From NCBI RefSeq assembly GCF_001050135.1, contig NZ_CP012040.1, positions 1,302,001-1,366,000 on the forward strand: DNA of 64,000 nt, read 5' to 3'. This DNA comes from Cyclobacterium amurskyense (GTDB lineage: Bacteria > Bacteroidota > Bacteroidia > Cytophagales > Cyclobacteriaceae). Position numbers and translations under genes: made by a program. The notes below the pieces were generated by a model, which was not told the DNA's origin, searched no databases, and worked only from the letters and a program-made list of their open reading frames with translations. This document shows, one piece after another, positions 46,881 to 56,143 of the stretch (the stretch's first letter is position 1; each line of letters begins with the position of its first letter).

Positions 46881-48389
46881 ATGCCCTTTATTAAATATGC
46901 ATTTACCCTAGCAATAGTATTTTTCGAATTGGGCTTCGTTGAGGCCCAGACTAAAATTGGTCTGTTTGACAATCATTTGGACATTGGAGCTGTCAAAAAT
47001 GAAGGGTTTGCCCAATATCAGAAAAACGATCAAACCTATACGATTGGAGGCAGTGGTGAAAACATGTGGTTCGACAAAGATGAATTCCAATACCTGTGGA
47101 CCACAATTCAGGGTGATTTTATTGTAAGGGCAGAGGTTGCGTTTTTGGGAAAGGGTGTCGACCCTCACCGAAAAGCAGGGTGGATTATAAAAAATGACTT
47201 GAATACGGACACTCCTCATGTCAACGCATCTGTTCATGGGGATGGACTGGCCGCTTTACAATACCGAAGTACCATCAAGGGGGTTACAGAGGAAAATGTT
47301 TCCACCGATAGTCTTCCTGATGTTATCCAGTTGGAGAGGAGAGGAAGTACTTTTATAATGTCAACGGCGAAGTTTGGGCAACCCTTTCGTGAGGTCAAGA
47401 CAACCAATACAAGTATTAAAAATCAGGTTTATATTGGCCTATATGTATGTGCTCACAATGCTGATATAGTTGAAGTAGTTAAATTTAGAAATGTCAGAAT
47501 CATACGTCCTGCAACCTCTGATTTCAAACCTTATCGAGATTATATTGGAAGCAATCTTGAAGTAATAGAGGTATCAACAGGGCACCGGAAAATCCTACAT
47601 AGCACGACGAATGCTATACAAGCTCCAAATTGGACTCCAGATGGGACCCATTTAATATACAACGGAGGTGGCCTCCTTTACAAATACCATATCAGCGAAG
47701 GAAAAATAAGTCCATTCAATACGGGTTTTGCTATGAAAAACAACAATGACCATGTGTTGACTTTCGATGGCAGTTTAATGGGCATTAGCAATCACAATGA
47801 AGAAGACAACAATCAATCTACCCTGTATTACCTACCCTCAGAGGGAGACTCTATTCCCGTTAGGGTGACACCATCAGGGGCAGGGGATTCTTATTTACAT
47901 GGTTGGTCGCCGGACAATAAAAAAATGATTTTCACAGGGCATAGAAAAGGGCAATATGACATTTACACTACCGAAATCAAAACAGGTATAGAACAACAAT
48001 TGACAGACCAAAAAACTTTAGATGATGGTGCAGAATACAGTCCTGATGGGGAATATATTTTCTTCAATTCTGTAAGATCTGGTAAAATGAAACTTTGGAG
48101 AATGGATACCGATGGAGGAAACCAAGTTCAATTGACAGGTGACGAATACAATGATTGGTTTCCTCATGTAAGCCCTGATCAAAAATGGATTGTATTTATT
48201 TCTTTCCCAAAAGACATTGATCCCAACGACCATCCTTTTTACAAACAATGCTACTTAAGAATCATGCCTTTCAAGGGAGGTACGCCCAAAATTATCGGGT
48301 ATATATATGGTGGGCAGGGATCGATAAACGTACCTAGTTGGTCTCCTGATAGCAAGTCATTTTCTTTTGTCACCAATACCAGGCTTTAA
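46881..48389 (+). CDS. Exported TolB-like protein with DUF1349-type N-domain
   Basis: 502 residues: signal peptide to about 22 (FVEAQ). Residues 25-220 look like a concanavalin-type DUF1349 domain (GENMWFDKDEFQYLWTTIQGDFIVRAEVAFLGKGVDPHRKAGWIIKN; LERRGSTFIMSTAKFG). From about 230 comes a WD40-like/TolB propeller with five or six PD40 repeats: APNWTPDGTHLIYNGG, HGWSPDNKKMIFTGHR, AEYSPDGEYIFFNSV, PHVSPDQKWIVFISF and PSWSPDSKSFSFVTN. Likely a periplasmic binding or sensing protein; its substrate is unknown. It is followed by a decayed hydrolase gene. Confidence 0.75.
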   Translation: MPFIKYAFTLAIVFFELGFVEAQTKIGLFDNHLDIGAVKNEGFAQYQKNDQTYTIGGSGENMWFDKDEFQYLWTTIQGDFIVRAEVAFLGKGVDPHRKAGWIIKNDLNTDTPHVNASVHGDGLAALQYRSTIKGVTEENVSTDSLPDVIQLERRGSTFIMSTAKFGQPFREVKTTNTSIKNQVYIGLYVCAHNADIVEVVKFRNVRIIRPATSDFKPYRDYIGSNLEVIEVSTGHRKILHSTTNAIQAPNWTPDGTHLIYNGGGLLYKYHISEGKISPFNTGFAMKNNNDHVLTFDGSLMGISNHNEEDNNQSTLYYLPSEGDSIPVRVTPSGAGDSYLHGWSPDNKKMIFTGHRKGQYDIYTTEIKTGIEQQLTDQKTLDDGAEYSPDGEYIFFNSVRSGKMKLWRMDTDGGNQVQLTGDEYNDWFPHVSPDQKWIVFISFPKDIDPNDHPFYKQCYLRIMPFKGGTPKIIGYIYGGQGSINVPSWSPDSKSFSFVTNTRL

Positions 48390-48449
48390 AAAGTCTTTAC
48401 CTCGACTCGAATGATACCATAGACTATCTATCAACTGCTGAAACCCTTA

Positions 48450-49745
48450 ATAAGGAAAAAGATCTTTGTCATTATCATCGCTTTTGGAATAATTGCTTGC
48501 CAACCTACCTCCGAAACCAATAATTGAGAAAGGACAGGAAGCTATAGCGGTACATTTAAATCTGGTGATTTTTCAGATGAGATTCTCTTGGAAATAGAAG
48601 GTGACATCTACAATATTTCGGTGTTCTTCACAAGTTTAGCGCAAAATGCCAATAGGATCCCTTTTAAAGGTGTTGAAACCAAAGGAGATTCGATAAACTT
48701 CAGGCTTCAAAGCGATTTTTATATCTACAGTTTCAGGAATAAATGGGCTGACAATTACAGTAAACTTCAAGGCTCCCTTTCTGTCGACACTGTCACAACC
48801 GAATACATCCTGGAAAAGAAACTTTTGGACCACAAGAGTGCGCCTTTAAATGAAGAAATAAACTTTCAATCCAATGGAACAAAGCTATATGGAACCATTT
48901 GGTATCCCGAAACAATACGCAATAAAGGATTAGTGATTGTAACTTCTTCTGGAAATGCCGACAGAAGTGCTTCAAGGGCTGTAGCCATCCTCTTTTCACA
49001 AATGGGATTTACTACTTTCCACTATGAAAAAAGAGGCACTGGAAATTCTGGAGGCAATTGGGAAGTGGCAACAATGAAAGAACTCTTGGCAGACGACATT
49101 AAGGCTATAAGCTATTTTTGTGAAAAAACTGGAATACCACTTAAGGAAATAGGAATAAAAGGGAGTAGTCAAGGGGTTACCAAAATACCTTATATTTTGA
49201 ATGGTTTAGCAAATCTGTCGTATGGAATTGTCGTAAGTTGCCCAGGAGTGACCCTTTTAGACAGCGATTTGAACTATTGGAAAAATAGAAATGCCTAAGC
49301 TCTAGGAGATGACTTAGATGAAGCAAGTGCATTGCAACGCAAGGTTTTCGAATTTATCGCTGGAAAACTTTCAAGAACAGATTTAGAAGGGGCGCTAAAT
49401 ACTGAGAAATCAAAATCTTGGTTGGACAAATTTTGGGTGTCAAATTTAGATGAGGTACAAACCGATGAAAAACTCAATTTTACTCCTATCCCGTACTTTG
49501 AAAGGATCAAACAACCTGTTCTAATCCTTCAAGGAACAATGGATGAAATCATTCCTACCAATAGTCATGAATTTATCTTCAATGCACTTGCGAAATCCAA
49601 TAGTGATAAATTTGAAATCATTTTATTAGTGGGGGCTTCCCATTCAATGGACTATATTGGCAAAAGCAACTTCCCTTACTGGTCAAAATTGCATCCTGAT
49701 TATTTAAAAACAGTTCAGGGACAGATAAAAACTGTAGCTAATTAA
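48450..49745 (+). pseudogene. Alpha/beta hydrolase, broken by two in-frame stops and a lost start
   Basis: One frame runs from 48450 to the TAA at 49743-49745. It begins ATA AGG AAA AAG (an ATG changed to ATA would give MRKKIFVIIIAFGIIAC, a lipoprotein signal). TGA at 48525-48527 and TAA at 49296-49298 interrupt it without shifting the frame. Across the stops the protein is continuous: GTIWYPE, FTTFHYEKRGTGNSGG, IGIKGSSQGVTKIPYI (nucleophile Ser), then LILQGTMDEIIPT and GASHSMDY for the Asp and His. So it is a recently decayed exported hydrolase of about 430 residues, not two genes. Stop read-through is conceivable but unlikely. Confidence 0.8.
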
Positions 49746-50085
49746 TCGGTAATACCCACCTTGCTGGACAAAATATTGGCTCTATCTGCAATAACAACCT
49801 CCCTTGCAAAAGTCGCCTATCTTTCAAGTCTAAGAAAACCAGGCCTGCTTGATATCAAATATTATTACCTTACCAAATTTATAACCTATTCCACTGGCTA
49901 CTCCACAGTATTGGCTAGCATGTATTTGAACATTATTTATCCTTAAATCCGCACAAACCGTATAAAGAAATATTAGTGGCTATGCGTTTAATACCAAATA
50001 GATTCGCTTACAATCCGATAATCAGTGCTTAAAAACCACTATTTCACACAGTACTCATTGTTTGCAATAATAAAAATAAGCCCTT
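49746..50085. other. Intergenic region, no convincing gene
   Basis: 340 bp. A 61-codon frame starting at TTG (49761-49946) is hydrophobic at its ends and resembles nothing known, so I leave it out. The end of the region must carry the promoter for the lipoprotein at 50086. Confidence 0.35.
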
Positions 50086-50442
50086 ATGAAAAATTCAATA
50101 AAAATGATTGTAGGAATTTTTCTCTTCTCCTTGACAGCTATGTCCTGTACGGAACTTGAATTGGAAAAGGATGTCCCAAATTGCATCAAGCAAAAAATAA
50201 GAAAGATCCAGAGAGAAGACGTTCAAAATCCTCCAGCAAGTGTTTGGGAATGGAAAGATGGCAATAAAACTTATTACTATATTACTTCAGACTGTTGTGA
50301 CCAGTTCAACTATTTGTATGATGACAATTGCAATGAAATCTGCGCTCCAGACGGTGGATTTACAGGTACAGGAGATGGCAATTGCCCTGACTTTAACGCA
50401 CAAATAGAAAAAACACTGGTTTGGAAAGACGACAGAAATTAA
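50086..50442 (+). CDS. Small Cys-rich lipoprotein, DUF6970-like
   Basis: 118 residues, lipobox TAMSCTELE (Cys about residue 21). The mature part has eight further cysteines arranged as NCIKQKIRKIQ, YYITSDCCDQFNYLYDDNCNEICAPDGGFTGTGDGNCPDF. I associate this pattern with DUF6970 of Bacteroidota; its function is unknown. The paired cysteines and GGFTGTGDG loop suggest a disulfide-stabilised, perhaps calcium-binding domain. Exported, anchored to a membrane by lipid. Confidence 0.7.
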   Translation: MKNSIKMIVGIFLFSLTAMSCTELELEKDVPNCIKQKIRKIQREDVQNPPASVWEWKDGNKTYYYITSDCCDQFNYLYDDNCNEICAPDGGFTGTGDGNCPDFNAQIEKTLVWKDDRN

Positions 50443-50586
50443 ATTGAGAAAATTATTGTAAGTTGGAGAAATGGAGGGCAGGAGAACCATCAGGTGCCTA
50501 ACTATGCCATTTTACATCTTTGGCCAAAAATTTCTTTTGCACATTTGCACTGGTTAAAAACCAAAATAGTACAAGCTTAAAATTTT

Positions 50587-51108
50587 ATGAGACACTTATA
50601 CTTAACTATTTTAGCGGCGGCTTTCCTTATGACAAGCTCCCTATCATCCTGCAAACAAAAAAACAAAGCTGATGACAAAATATTAACAGAGAAAGAACAA
50701 AGCTTAGGGCAAAAAGATATTATTCCGAGAAGCGATAAGCAGACAACTACCAACACCATTTCAAACGAACTTTCCTTTCTAAATACATTCGACAAGAAAT
50801 ATCCCTACGAGATTAAACTTTTAGACAAGCCAGTAATAAAAAGACGACTAGAAGAAATGCTCGGCCCTCAATATGCTTTTGTAAAAAGCATTTGGGAAGT
50901 AGAAACACCCATTGCCATTACTAATGGAATATTTTATGCTTGGGGAATGAAAGCACATAGCGGAGGTGACCCAGGCGCTGTTCTTATGGCAGACCTAAAT
51001 AAAAATGTATTGTATGTGGGCATAAGAAAAAACAAAGACGAAAAATTTTATTCGGAAGATGGATCTATGGTTCCACAAAAAATGCAAGAATGGGCCGATG
51101 AACAATAA
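50587..51108 (+). CDS. Lipoprotein of unknown function, faintly Ivy-like
   Basis: 173 residues, lipobox SLSSCKQK (Cys about residue 22), a 45-residue linker, then a small alpha/beta domain. ITNGIFYAWGMKAHSGGDPGAVLMADLNKNVLYVGIRKNKDEKFYSEDG has the strand-loop-strand order of Ivy-type lysozyme inhibitors, whose CKPHDC loop would match MKAHSGGD, but the cysteines are missing and I would not name it. It is 144 bp after the DUF6970-like gene with no terminator between, so the two may be cotranscribed. Confidence 0.6.
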   Translation: MRHLYLTILAAAFLMTSSLSSCKQKNKADDKILTEKEQSLGQKDIIPRSDKQTTTNTISNELSFLNTFDKKYPYEIKLLDKPVIKRRLEEMLGPQYAFVKSIWEVETPIAITNGIFYAWGMKAHSGGDPGAVLMADLNKNVLYVGIRKNKDEKFYSEDGSMVPQKMQEWADEQ

Positions 51109-51418
51109 CCGCTACCTGCAGTTTTGGAATTGATTTCAAAGTACATTTATATGAGGGCACAGCATTTTTTTTCTAGATCCCTTATTGGATTTGTTGCGCC
51201 AACTAGTCTTTGAAATCGCATCTTTGACCTAACTTTTCATTTGCTCCACAGCCTTCCTTAAAGAGGAAAAATATATACAATGTAATGCCAACATTAGCCT
51301 GTATGCGAAAATATTCGGTTTGAATTAATTAAATTAGGCATTCAAACGCCAAAAAAAACCATACATGAAGGTTCGAAGCAACCTTAGAAAACTAATTATA
51401 ACTATTAAAACATAAGAT
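51109..51418. other. Intergenic region, probable leader of the DJ-1 gene
   Basis: 310 bp with no gene. It is AT-rich close to 51419 and should contain that gene's promoter, though no TAnnTTTG box is clear. Confidence 0.35.
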
Positions 51419-51994
51419 ATGAAAAAGGTATTGTTCTTAACTGGAGATTATACAGAGGACTATGAAACCATGGTTCCTTTCCAAATGCTTGAAATGGTAG
51501 GTTATACGGTACACACCGTATGTCCGGACAAAAAAAAGGGCGACATTGTAAAAACTGCCATTCATGATTTTGAAGGTGACCAAACTTATTCTGAAAAGCC
51601 GGGGCATAATTTTGTTTTAAATTACAGCTTTGCTGATGTAAAAGTTGGCGATTATGATGGCTTGGTAATTGCAGGCGGAAGAGCACCGGAGTATTTAAGA
51701 TTAAATGGTAAATTAATCGAAATGGTCCAACATTTTTTCGAAGCTGACAAGCCAGTTGCTGCCATATGCCATGGTATTCAGATTTTAACTACCGCAGGCG
51801 TTGTGAAAGGCAAAAAATTAACCGCTTACCCAGCTGTTGGTCCTGAAGTAACCTTAGCAGGTGGAGAATTCCAGGATATCCCGGCAGACCAAGCTTTTGT
51901 TGATGGCAACCTTGTGACCTCACCAGCCTGGCCAGGTCACCCAAGTTTTATCAGGGAATTCCTGAAAATTATGGGAACTAAGATTGAGATTTAA
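51419..51994 (+). CDS. DJ-1/PfpI family protein
   Basis: 191 residues, cytoplasmic. Nucleophilic C117 in the elbow AAICHGIQIL, with E14 in the DYTEDYETMVP loop and YDGLVIAGGRAPEYLR. The length, the ICHG elbow and the absence of a clear catalytic His-Asp partner resemble the PfpI/YhbO group (deglycase, protease or chaperone claims). A good terminator follows 11 bp after the stop, so it is a single-gene unit. Confidence 0.88.
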   Translation: MKKVLFLTGDYTEDYETMVPFQMLEMVGYTVHTVCPDKKKGDIVKTAIHDFEGDQTYSEKPGHNFVLNYSFADVKVGDYDGLVIAGGRAPEYLRLNGKLIEMVQHFFEADKPVAAICHGIQILTTAGVVKGKKLTAYPAVGPEVTLAGGEFQDIPADQAFVDGNLVTSPAWPGHPSFIREFLKIMGTKIEI

Positions 51995-52005
51995 TCTCTT
52001 CTACC

Positions 52006-52044
52006 AAAAAAGGTAAAGGCTGTTGTTAGGCCCTTACCTTTTTT
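52006..52044 (+). terminator. Intrinsic terminator of the DJ-1 gene
   Basis: AAAAAAGGTAAAGGC (52006-52020) pairs with GGCCCTTACCTTTTTT (52029-52044), with one mismatch and an 8-nt loop. Confidence 0.8.
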
Positions 52045-52546
52045 GGACTTTTATCTCACTCGCTTTTCATCAATAATTGGTTTGATTGGGCCTTTTTCAT
52101 TTTCAAGATCAGAAAATTTTTCATTTTTCCCCTCGGTGTTTTTGTCAATCTCCTCCTCAATTGGGAGACATTGCCTCAAGAGAGGCCTAAGTTAAGGATG
52201 CCATTTAACCAGCTTCACTTTTTTAACATACTCAATAAACGAATGTCAGTAAACCCTATCTGAAAAACCAATTTGCACACTTCAACAAGTCTCTGTATAT
52301 TGAATGATTCACCGTCATTAATTACCTATTTTAAGGAAATTAATTTTAAATAGCAGTGCATCTTCCAACTTCGCGAAATTATAATTTGAATTTAAATATT
52401 TGCTTTCACTGTATATAGTAAAGTATTTAAACAACAGATATGGCAGTTACTGAATTAATAATTGTTCAATTTATTTTTGGAATTGAAACATAATGGTGAA
52501 TAATTTAGCAAAAACAATTACCTCTTCCTTTTAATAGAAACCCAAT
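52045..52546. other. Intergenic region with a short minus-strand open stretch
   Basis: A minus-strand frame of about 45 codons ending at 52051 (CLPIEEEIDKNTEGKNEKF, ending IIDEKRVR) is acidic and protein-like, but has no good start. It may be a relic of a lost gene. No other structure seen apart from the promoter box at 52472. Confidence 0.3.
52472..52479 (+). promoter_or_regulatory. Likely -7 box of the bestrophin gene (TATTTTTG)
   Basis: TATTTTTG is an exact TAnnTTTG match, 67 bp upstream of the ATG at 52547. There is no good -33 partner. Confidence 0.35.
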
Positions 52547-53578
52547 ATGTTGGTAACAAAGAGCATAAGTTTTAGTAGAATGTTAAAATTATCTTGGCAT
52601 CATATATTGTGGTTATCAATGTTGATGGGCTTGGTGGCATCTCTATATCATTTTGATCTCATTAAAATTTATATTCCTTGGCTTCCGGTTTCTGTTATAG
52701 GCACTGCAGTTGCGTTTTATGTAGGGTTTAAAAACAACCAAGCCTATGACCGGATGTGGGAAGCCCGTAAAATCTGGGGAGGGATTGTCAATGAAAGTAG
52801 ATCATGGGGAATGATGGTAGATGGACTTATTACCAATTTCATTTCAAAACAACCAATTGAGGAAGACATTAAGACAATCAAAAAGAGACTCTTTTACCGC
52901 CATATTGCATGGCTGTATGCCCATAGAAGTCAATTGCTGATCCCTACTGAATGGGAGCATATCAGCCAAACGGGCTCTGTAGGAAGACAAGCCGTTTATT
53001 TGAGGAAACAATTTGGAATAGGTTTGGTGGACGATGAAATAACCCGTACAGAACTGAAACAATTTTTATCCTCCGAGGAATACGAACGATTAATAAACAA
53101 AGCAAATACAGCCACCCAAATAATCAATGAACAATCCCGAGAATTAACTTCCCTAAGGGAGAAAGGAATTATTAATGATTTTCAGCACATGCAATTGGAA
53201 GGTGTCCTGAGAAGTTTTTACACCTTACAGGGCAAAAATGAGCGCATCAAAAAATTTCCTTTACCAAGACAATACGCCAATATAAGTAGGTATTTTGTTG
53301 GGATTTTTATTATGCTACTCCCTTTTAGTATGATACCGGAGCTACTTAATTTAAGCAATTGGGGTGTTTGGCTTTCCATTCCGATCAGTGCTTTGATTGG
53401 TTGGGTATACGTAATGATGGAGATCACCGGGGATTATTCAGAAAACCCTTTTCAAGGCATGTCCAATGATATCCCAATGTTGTCCCTATGCAGAACGATA
53501 GAAATAGATTTAAGAGAAATGCTGGGAGAGACTGAGCTTCCTCCAGCCATTCAATCAAAAAATGGGGTACTTATGTAA
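52547..53578 (+). CDS. Bestrophin-like membrane protein (UPF0187)
   Basis: 343 residues. Two membrane hairpins: HHILWLSMLMGLVASLYHF plus VIGTAVAFYVGFKNNQAYDRMWEARKIWGGIVNESRSWGMM near the start, and YFVGIFIMLLPFSMIPELLNL plus IPISALIGWVYVMMEITGDYSENPFQG near the end. The NNQAYDRMWEAR, ESRSW and ENPFQG stretches are hallmarks of bacterial bestrophins, pentameric anion or cation channels. The stop is followed in the same frame by an HTH fragment (next entry). Confidence 0.9.
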   Translation: MLVTKSISFSRMLKLSWHHILWLSMLMGLVASLYHFDLIKIYIPWLPVSVIGTAVAFYVGFKNNQAYDRMWEARKIWGGIVNESRSWGMMVDGLITNFISKQPIEEDIKTIKKRLFYRHIAWLYAHRSQLLIPTEWEHISQTGSVGRQAVYLRKQFGIGLVDDEITRTELKQFLSSEEYERLINKANTATQIINEQSRELTSLREKGIINDFQHMQLEGVLRSFYTLQGKNERIKKFPLPRQYANISRYFVGIFIMLLPFSMIPELLNLSNWGVWLSIPISALIGWVYVMMEITGDYSENPFQGMSNDIPMLSLCRTIEIDLREMLGETELPPAIQSKNGVLM

Positions 53579-53722
53579 CCCTTAGACAACAGGCATTCAT
53601 CTCAAAAATTGAAACAAAACCTAACCCAAGATAAGCTATCCGAACTCTCAGGAATAAGCTTGAGAACCTTACAAAGAATTGAGAAAAATGAAGGTTCCCT
53701 AAAAATACCATTCATTAAATAA
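53579..53722 (+). pseudogene. Headless fragment of an XRE-type HTH regulator
   Basis: The 47 codons after the bestrophin stop, in the same frame, read KLKQNLTQDKLSELSGISLR then TLQRIEKNEGSLKIPF and a stop at 53720-53722. LTQxxLSELSGISLRTLQRIE is the core of a helix-turn-helix of the XRE/Cro type. No ATG precedes it and no regulator domain follows, so I take it as a remnant. The in-frame junction with bestrophin is probably chance. Confidence 0.6.
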
Positions 53723-53902
53723 GGCAAATCTCCAATCCAGTGAGTAGATTTAAGAATAAACTTATGGCTCATGTTTTAGATCACCAAATTTTCAGGCGGT
53801 CCTTGATAGAACGTTTCTAATTACTTGGATATTAGCGTTGTTCCTCCCTCAGGGTTACTTATAAAAAAATAGTAAAAATTGTCATACATCATTTATCAAC
53901 AA

Positions 53903-54634
53903 ATGCCACTAAAATATTTACTAATACCTGCCACATTTGCCCTATTCACACACTGTGCTGAAAAATCTACATCTGATTATACAATTGAAGCTTCTTTTGC
54001 CTCCACCGCTCCTGAGATTGATGGTAAAGCGAACGATCCCATTTGGCAGCAGGCCAAACCAATACGCCTGAAAAATAATCGTACTGGAAAGGAAGTCCAG
54101 GAATCAGCGCTACAGACACATGTCAAGGCATCCTACGATGACAAAAACTTGTACTTCTTGTTTGAATGCAAGGATCCCGATATTTGGGCAGAATTCACCC
54201 AGCGAGACGAATACTTATGGAAAGAAGAAGTCGTTGAGGTTTTCATTGACGTAGATGATGAGCCTGAAACCTATGTGGAAATAGAAGTCTCTCCTGCCAA
54301 TATCCTATTCGACAGTTATATTGTCGATCCTGAAAATATTGATGTGCCAGCAACAGCCAAATTCAACTTGCCAGGTATTCGAACAGGTGTAACTGTACAA
54401 GGAACGCTTAACAAGCGTGAAGACAAAGACGACGGCTGGACCGTAGAAATGGCCATTCCCTTTGAAGATTTAGCCAATGCAACTACTGAGAGAGTAGGTC
54501 CTGAGACTGAAATTAGGCTTAACTTTTTTCGATTGGATAAAAACCAGGGCAAAGAATTTGCGTCTTATGCTTGGTCCCCCACGGGGAAAAGCTTCCATAA
54601 ACCATCTGTTTTTGGGAAACTTGTATTTAAGTAG
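53903..54634 (+). CDS. CBM9-like carbohydrate-binding lipoprotein
   Basis: I choose the ATG at 53903 (MPLKYLLIPATFALFTHCAEK, lipobox Cys about 18) instead of an upstream TTG; 243 residues. The mature part is one CBM9-type beta sandwich: APEIDGKANDPIWQQAKPIRL, THVKASYDDKNLYFLFECKDPDIWAEFTQRDEYLWKEEVVEVFIDVDDE and GWTVEMAIPFEDL, ending ASYAWSPTGKSFHKPSVFGKLVF. Family CBM9 binds reducing sugar ends, but such stand-alone lipoproteins in Bacteroidota have unknown ligands. Surface or periplasmic. Confidence 0.82.
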   Translation: MPLKYLLIPATFALFTHCAEKSTSDYTIEASFASTAPEIDGKANDPIWQQAKPIRLKNNRTGKEVQESALQTHVKASYDDKNLYFLFECKDPDIWAEFTQRDEYLWKEEVVEVFIDVDDEPETYVEIEVSPANILFDSYIVDPENIDVPATAKFNLPGIRTGVTVQGTLNKREDKDDGWTVEMAIPFEDLANATTERVGPETEIRLNFFRLDKNQGKEFASYAWSPTGKSFHKPSVFGKLVFK

Positions 54635-54758
54635 CGCCGCTTTGGTAAGCTCCAAACAAGGAAGCTTTTCTACTATTAGATTTAACACACAAAAAGTTAG
54701 GCTACATTTTTTTACAGTAAATATTTACGAACATTAGATTAATTTTCATCCTTTTCTT

Positions 54759-54766
54759 TATGTTTG
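54759..54766 (+). promoter_or_regulatory. Possible -7 box of the barrel/Kelch operon (TATGTTTG)
   Basis: Exact TAnnTTTG match, 142 bp upstream of the ATG at 54908; no clear -33 element. It would imply a long AT-rich leader. Confidence 0.35.
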
Positions 54767-54907
54767 TAATCTAAGTACTTTTACGTTCACACAATTTTGT
54801 GCTGTTTTTCAACAAAGTGCCATGCAATTTTTACGGAAATAACTTACTCATTTATTACACATTAAAAATCCATTTTCCTTTTTTTAAAGTTTAATTTTTT
54901 TTCAATT

Positions 54908-56143
54908 ATGAGAATAACAAGACTACTGGCTGCAGCAATTTGCTGTTTTTTCGCTACCACCTACCTGGTTTTTAGTCAGGATGTAAGCCAGGACTACATC
55001 ATCAATCAAGAAGGCCATAAAATATATGGTACGATCAAAAAATCATTTGATTTTAACACGATCACATATATCCCTTTCGTTTCGAATGAAGGAGTAAAAA
55101 CAAAGTATTATCCCGATGACATTCAAGGGTTTGGCTTGTCAAATGGAAGAAAGTTCATGAGTAGATATATACCAGATAAGGAAGAAGATGGAATGGTATT
55201 TTTTCAAATTATTATAAAAGGAAAGGTTAACCTTTTGAGCTATAAAAATCAATATTATATAGAAAATGAAGACTATTTTTTGGAGTTACATATGGTTTCT
55301 GAAAAAAAAGATCTACAAGGAAATTTGATACGTGCCAAAGACAGAGAGTACATGGGATATTTAAGTTACATGCTTTTTGGGCCATGTGGTAATAGACTTC
55401 AGGAGAAGATTGCTTCAACAAATCTATCTGAACATGAATTGATATCTACATTTAAACTTTACTATGATTGTGAACAGGAACCCTACGAACTGAATGTAAA
55501 AAACTTACCTTTTGTGAGAGCCTCCATTATAGCAGGTGCTGGCATTTCCTTTACACAATCCAACCTTACAGAAGACTCCTTTGATGAAATCCCTCATGTA
55601 TTTGACCCCCAATACACCCCATATATTAACCTTGGAGTAAAGCTGGATCATTGGAGAAGGTTGCCTCGTTTTGCTTTTGACACAGGCATAGGTTATACAA
55701 AAAGGGATGGTGTAATTAATATGGAATTGTTCAAACCAAACCAGAGATATTCCGCTACTGAAGAATATTCCAGATCAAGTTTTATTGTGCCCATATTCAT
55801 CAATTATCTAGCTTACAGGTCCAAAAACAACGAGTTCTATCTTGGTGCAGGAGCTGTTATTAGGACCAATACATTGGAGAGCAAGTTTAGTATAGTGGAC
55901 CATAAAATCACCTATGAGCCGGTTACAGTAAGGCTCTATGAAGAATCCGTTTTAACTTACTCATCCTCCAAATTGTCGCCTGCAATAAAACTAGGTATTA
56001 ACTTTTTGTACAACCGACGTTTCGGCATTGTATCAGAGTTTCAATTGGAGCATATCTCAAAGGAATACACGATTGATCTAAGTAGTCGTCAATCTTACTA
56101 CAATTCCCTTGTTGCATCTTACATGATAGGTTTTAGGTTATGA
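54908..56143 (+). CDS. Outer-membrane beta-barrel protein (PorT-like)
   Basis: 411 residues; signal peptide to about 23 (VFSQ). Residues 25-200 form a domain starting DYIINQEGHKIYGTIKKSFDFNTITYIPF, common at the N-terminus of Bacteroidota surface barrels. From about 205 amphipathic strands follow (VRASIIAGAGISF; PYINLGVKLDHW; FAFDTGIGYTKRDG; NEFYLGAGAVIRT; ASYMIGFRL) and end in a strand without a terminal Phe. It overlaps the next gene by 4 bp (ATGA), so the two are translated together. No specific function visible. Confidence 0.75.
   Translation: MRITRLLAAAICCFFATTYLVFSQDVSQDYIINQEGHKIYGTIKKSFDFNTITYIPFVSNEGVKTKYYPDDIQGFGLSNGRKFMSRYIPDKEEDGMVFFQIIIKGKVNLLSYKNQYYIENEDYFLELHMVSEKKDLQGNLIRAKDREYMGYLSYMLFGPCGNRLQEKIASTNLSEHELISTFKLYYDCEQEPYELNVKNLPFVRASIIAGAGISFTQSNLTEDSFDEIPHVFDPQYTPYINLGVKLDHWRRLPRFAFDTGIGYTKRDGVINMELFKPNQRYSATEEYSRSSFIVPIFINYLAYRSKNNEFYLGAGAVIRTNTLESKFSIVDHKITYEPVTVRLYEESVLTYSSSKLSPAIKLGINFLYNRRFGIVSEFQLEHISKEYTIDLSSRQSYYNSLVASYMIGFRL

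Noticed and set aside
49761..49946. 61-codon frame with TTG start
   Set aside because: No family resemblance and a poor start; possibly a relic, but not supportable.
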